This document shows, piece by piece, positions 60,754-64,000 of a stretch of DNA of 64,000 bases. The notes below the pieces were generated by a model that ran no database searches, was not told where the DNA came from, and saw nothing but the letters and a program-made list of their open reading frames with translations. The DNA is from Lactobacillus colini (GTDB lineage Bacteria > Bacillota > Bacilli > Lactobacillales > Lactobacillaceae), in assembly GCF_017874575.1 (NCBI RefSeq), contig NZ_JAGGLU010000008.1:33773-97772 (forward strand), read 5' to 3'. A program made the translations under genes and the position numbers. Positions within the stretch are counted from its first letter, which is position 1; every line of letters begins with the position of its first letter.

Positions 60754-62310
60754 TTATCCATCAAGCTCAACACCCTGAAGCTTCTTCATCTGGTCATAGA
60801 CATGCCCACGCTGGTTACTATCAACTTCTAGCACTAACATATCCCCACCAGCAATAATTGTATTTCCATCAGGTATAATGTCATGACCATCACGATTAAT
60901 TGTCTTAACCAAGGTATTCTTAGGCCACTTAATTTCAGAGATTTTTTTATCAACTAGGTGGCTACTTTCATAGACTGGCAAGGTTAATTCATCTTGCGTG
61001 CCTGCATATTCACCATTGTCTGTTCCCTTCTTATCTAGTGCAGCTGCTAATTGTCCATAGATAGGTCGACCGCCAAGTAATTGATCTACTAATAAAGCAA
61101 CGAACGCTACCACAGCTAGCGGCATTAATTGCAATAGAGAACCCACCATTTCTGTAATTAAGATAATCGCAGTAAATGGCGCTCTAATAATTGCTGCGAA
61201 GTATCCTGCCATTGAGAAGATAATTAAGTTAATTACAAATTTCCCGGGTAATAATCCTAGCTGGACCATTGTCATTCCGTAGACAGCACCGATCACCGCA
61301 CCCATTGTTAGTATTGGTAAGAAGATCCCACTAGGCAGACCTGAATCGTAAGATACTATTGAGAAGGCAATTCTTAAGATATAGTATCCAGCTAGCATTC
61401 CAATCAAGGCCCAGCCAGAACCAATAATCATCTTAGGTAATGATAAGATCAGTCTATTACCAGGACCGGTAATTATTGGTACGTAATACATAATTGGAAT
61501 TAAGATAACCAACGGAATCAAACCATTTAACCATGAAGGCAAGAAGTTAATCTTAGCATAGACCTTCTTTAGGTTAAATAAGCCCAACTTATATAAGTGA
61601 CCTAATAAACCTAGAACAATTCCCAGGATTAATAAGTGCCAATACAAGTTAACTGGCAGGCGGAAGTTATAACGCAATGCCAGAACCGGCTTTTGACCAA
61701 AAATATTAGAAACCACGTAATCCGAAGCAATTGCACCAACTAGTGCATTCATCCATACCTTAGGTGAAAAGTTATGAAAGACTTCTTCTAATACAAAGAG
61801 CGATCCACTAAGTGGGGCGCCAAAGGCAGCTGACAAGCCGCTTGCTGCTCCTGTCGCAAGCAATACCCTAGCATTCGTCTTATCTTGCTTAAAGCCTTGT
61901 GCTACACCTTGACCAATTGTTGAACCCAATTGGAGCGATGGACCTTCTGGACCCAAGAATAAGCCCGTACCAATTACCATAACTCCACCAATTAATTTTC
62001 GCCAAAGAATTGGCCACCACGGCAACTGCAGCTTACCTTCAAGTTGCAGTTTAACCTCAGGAATACCAGATCCACCAACATGCGGGTGCTGTTTAACAAA
62101 GTATCCCGCAATTAAGCCAACTAAGAATAGTCCAATTACAATTGCAATAAACCATATTGGATTACGATGTGCATTGGTAAATAATTTCAACCAAAAAGCC
62201 GATGTACTCTCTATTCCAAATCTAAATAATCCAACAACTGCACCAGCAATAATCCCGACAATCAGTGCTTGCCCCAGTATCTTGAGATTATTTTTATCTT
62301 CTTTCTTCAT
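60754..62310 (-). CDS. clcA: ClC-family H+/Cl- exchange transporter with RCK_C domain
   Basis: 518 aa. ClC channel domain (about 1-410) with GSGIPEVKLQLEG, GPEGPSLQLGSTIGQG (gating Glu) and GLPSGIFLPILTMG, followed by a TrkA-C/RCK_C domain (about 435-515). The gating Glu points to an exchanger rather than a channel; such proteins assist extreme-acid resistance, in keeping with the decarboxylases nearby. Confidence 0.92.
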   Translation of the reverse strand: MKKEDKNNLKILGQALIVGIIAGAVVGLFRFGIESTSAFWLKLFTNAHRNPIWFIAIVIGLFLVGLIAGYFVKQHPHVGGSGIPEVKLQLEGKLQLPWWPILWRKLIGGVMVIGTGLFLGPEGPSLQLGSTIGQGVAQGFKQDKTNARVLLATGAASGLSAAFGAPLSGSLFVLEEVFHNFSPKVWMNALVGAIASDYVVSNIFGQKPVLALRYNFRLPVNLYWHLLILGIVLGLLGHLYKLGLFNLKKVYAKINFLPSWLNGLIPLVILIPIMYYVPIITGPGNRLILSLPKMIIGSGWALIGMLAGYYILRIAFSIVSYDSGLPSGIFLPILTMGAVIGAVYGMTMVQLGLLPGKFVINLIIFSMAGYFAAIIRAPFTAIILITEMVGSLLQLMPLAVVAFVALLVDQLLGGRPIYGQLAAALDKKGTDNGEYAGTQDELTLPVYESSHLVDKKISEIKWPKNTLVKTINRDGHDIIPDGNTIIAGGDMLVLEVDSNQRGHVYDQMKKLQGVELDG

Positions 62311-62353
62311 TTAAATACTTCCCCTACTTATTTTCTTACGCATTCCATTATAG

Positions 62354-62389
62354 ACCAAAAAAACGCAGCTTTCGCTACGTTTTTTTTGA
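62354..62389 (-). terminator. intrinsic terminator of gnd
   Basis: AAAAACG (62359-62365) pairs with CGTTTTTT (62378 onward) around GCAGCTTTCGCTA; gives T's on the minus strand. Confidence 0.8.
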
Positions 62390-62407
62390 GTTTCACATGA
62401 AACATGA

Positions 62408-63796
62408 TTATTTTTCTTCATACCATTCAGTGTGGAAAGTACCTGGACGGTCATTTCTTTGGTAAGTATGAGCACCGAAGTAATCACGTTGACCTTGAAC
62501 CATATTTTGTGGCAAGTGTGGATTAAAGATTGATTCTAAGTAATTCAATGCGGCACTTAAAGTTGGTGTTGGAATACCTGCTTCTGCTGCTATTTGAACT
62601 ATTTCTTTCAATGCTGACATGTTATTCTTCTTCACTTTATCAAAGAATGGTGCCTTGAATAAGTTCTTAAGATCTGGGTTAGATCTGTAAGCAGACTTAA
62701 TATCTTGTAACATTTCAGAACGAATAATACAACCTGCTTCCCAATTTTGAGCAATAGTATCATAGTGCAATTGCCAATTATAGGCTTGCGCTGCCATTGT
62801 CATTTGTTCAAAGCCTTGAGTGTAAGATACAGCCATTGCTAAGTAGAGTGCCTTTTCCAAGTTTTCAACTAGGTCAGCTGGAGCCTTGGCTGGATCAATC
62901 TTAGGTTCTGGATCATCTCTGAAGGTAGCCTTTGACATGAAGCGAGCGAGAACAGCTTCCGCAATCACAGTAATTGGTGCACCTAGGTGGATGGCATCCT
63001 CAAGCATCCAGTTACCAGTTCCCTTATAAGAAGCTTCATTAAGGATATGATCTATAATATGGTCATTGGTTAGGTCATCTTTTTGTTTGAGAACTTTAGA
63101 AGTTATTTCAATTAAGTAAGCTTGAGCTGCGCCCTTATCCCAATTGGCAAAGATTTCACTCATTTCATCATTTGAGTACCTACCAACAGTTCGTAAGACA
63201 TCGTATACTTCAGAGATTATCTGCATAATTCCGTATTCGATACCATTGTGAACCATCTTGACATAGTGACCACTACCCTCTGGTCCAATATAACCAACAC
63301 ATGGTTGACCAGTTGGTGTCTTAGCTGCCATTGCTTCTAAGATTGGAGCAACTTCCTTATAAGCTTCTTCATCACCGCCAGGCATAAGTGCGGGACCATT
63401 TAAGGCACCTTCTTCACCGCCAGAAACACCCATACCGATGAAGTGAATTCCTTGGGCATCTAATTCGCGGCTACGGCGAACAGTATCGTGGAAATTAGAG
63501 TTACCACCATCAATTAAGATGTCGCCTTTATCAAGTAAAGGTAACAACTTATGAATAGTTTCATCAACTGGCTTACCGGCCATAATTTGAATTAAGATTT
63601 TGCGAGGTTTTTCTAATGAGTTAACGAATTCTTCCCAAGTATAAGTTGGTTTTAAATCCTTATCTTCATATTTGGCTAAAGCATCCACTTCAGGCTTATC
63701 AATTGAGAAGCCTGAAACAGAAAAGCCGTGATTTTTAACGTTAAGTGCAAGGTTCTTACCCATAACGGACAGACCAATAACACCAAATTGTTGCAT
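62408..63796 (-). CDS. gnd: 6-phosphogluconate dehydrogenase, decarboxylating
   Basis: 462 aa from ATG 63796 (TATGGAGG site; ATG 63811 is upstream of it). Converts 6-phosphogluconate to ribulose-5-phosphate with NADP+. Motifs: FGVIGLSVMGKNLALNV (cofactor), IDGGNSNFHDT, GMGVSGGEEGALNGPALMPGG and KMVHNGIEYG (catalytic Lys). C-terminal helical domain with QRDYFGAHTYQRND. Monocistronic. Confidence 0.95.
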   Translation of the reverse strand: MQQFGVIGLSVMGKNLALNVKNHGFSVSGFSIDKPEVDALAKYEDKDLKPTYTWEEFVNSLEKPRKILIQIMAGKPVDETIHKLLPLLDKGDILIDGGNSNFHDTVRRSRELDAQGIHFIGMGVSGGEEGALNGPALMPGGDEEAYKEVAPILEAMAAKTPTGQPCVGYIGPEGSGHYVKMVHNGIEYGIMQIISEVYDVLRTVGRYSNDEMSEIFANWDKGAAQAYLIEITSKVLKQKDDLTNDHIIDHILNEASYKGTGNWMLEDAIHLGAPITVIAEAVLARFMSKATFRDDPEPKIDPAKAPADLVENLEKALYLAMAVSYTQGFEQMTMAAQAYNWQLHYDTIAQNWEAGCIIRSEMLQDIKSAYRSNPDLKNLFKAPFFDKVKKNNMSALKEIVQIAAEAGIPTPTLSAALNYLESIFNPHLPQNMVQGQRDYFGAHTYQRNDRPGTFHTEWYEEK

Positions 63797-63910
63797 ATGA
63801 TGTGCCTCCATACTTTCTGTTTTTTATCTTACTTATAGTATACTTTTTTTTACTTTCTCGCACAAAAATACTTACCTTTTATAAAAAAAGACCATTATTC
63901 AAAATTGATA

Positions 63911-64000
63911 TGAACCCCGAAATTCGGACAAGAATTTCGGGGTTTTATTATGACCAAATTATCTAAACAAGATAAAATTGATATTTATAATAAGTGGAAA
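63911..64000 (+). mobile_element. left end of an IS3-type insertion sequence (partial)
   Basis: TGAACCCCGAAATTCGGACA at 63911 resembles the terminal inverted repeat of lactobacillar IS3-family elements. A hairpin CCCCGAAATT / AATTTCGGGG (63914-63943) lies between the end and the transposase ATG, as in elements that block read-through transcription. The element continues past the window edge. Confidence 0.65.
63950..64000 (+). CDS. IS3-family transposase OrfA, N-terminus (partial)
   Basis: The last 17 codons of the window read MTKLSKQDKIDIYNKWK, the usual opening of IS3-family OrfA helix-turn-helix proteins. It starts behind the IS-end hairpin and runs off the edge, so completeness cannot be judged. 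Confidence 0.65.
   Translation, partial: MTKLSKQDKIDIYNKWK

Noticed and set aside
1..64000. CRISPR arrays, tRNA or rRNA genes
   Set aside because: No regularly spaced repeats, tRNA cloverleaf or rRNA sequence was recognised by eye on either strand; a small tRNA could still be missed without a scan.

Overview
This AT-rich window looks like chromosome of a Lactobacillus of the L. acidophilus group (acidophilus / crispatus / helveticus / amylovorus type). Supporting features are the tandem deoxyguanosine and deoxyadenosine kinases, a helveticin J-type bacteriolysin, two secreted proteins resembling SLAP (S-layer) domains, the ornithine decarboxylase/permease pair, a malolactic locus and several Rgg-type regulators. 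The species cannot be fixed from the sequence alone.

Layout. 1-4.3 kb: tail of a hydroxyacid dehydrogenase, a CbpB-like CBS protein, a metal P-type ATPase and a cation/proton antiporter. 4.3-11.2 kb: a BceAB-like ABC pair, an ABC exporter divergent from an Rgg regulator, a CrcB fluoride-channel pair behind a fluoride riboswitch, and a CPBP protease-like membrane protein. 11.3-21.8 kb: YdcF-like protein, MacB-like ABC transporter, two orphan binding lipoproteins (PhnD, BMP), an aldo/keto reductase, NagB under two NagR-like operators, the kinase pair and an NCS2 purine permease. 21.9-25.3 kb: a compact exopolysaccharide operon (degenerate GGDEF protein, microprotein, GT2 synthase, GH8 hydrolase).

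25.4-31.5 kb is accessory DNA: a CI-like repressor plus ImmA-type protease, an amber-interrupted holin-like gene, the helveticin J-like gene, two SLAP-type proteins with duplicated downstream DNA, and a probable new type I toxin-antitoxin locus between them. 31.5-40 kb: MerR regulator, second NCS2 permease, deformylase-like protein, a bacteriocin-type ABC pair with no bacteriocin gene, and a copper operon with two cupredoxins. 40-42.8 kb: two tiny ORFs and an ABC exporter, then a secreted basic protein behind a 26-codon Rgg remnant. 42.9-54 kb: amino-acid antiporter, ornithine decarboxylase, PLP lyase, nicotinamidase, MFS transporter, malolactic enzyme, its LysR regulator and a malate-type permease.

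54-60.7 kb is the most unusual region. A full-length Rgg regulator gene stopped by TAA at codon 18 is followed by a 14-codon ORF with a perfect ribosome binding site, a secreted DUF2712-like protein, and a run of six intact ABC-2-type genes plus an ATPase-driven organisation that includes one gene frameshifted at a G7 tract and one reduced to its last codons. It reads as a decaying peptide-signalled export or immunity cluster. The window ends with a ClC exchanger, 6-phosphogluconate dehydrogenase and the left end of an IS3-type element.

Recurring themes are peptide export and signalling (three Rgg loci in different states of decay, many orphan ABC exporters, several tiny ORFs with strong ribosome binding sites) and acid or metal stress (ornithine decarboxylase, malolactic enzyme, ClC, fluoride, copper).
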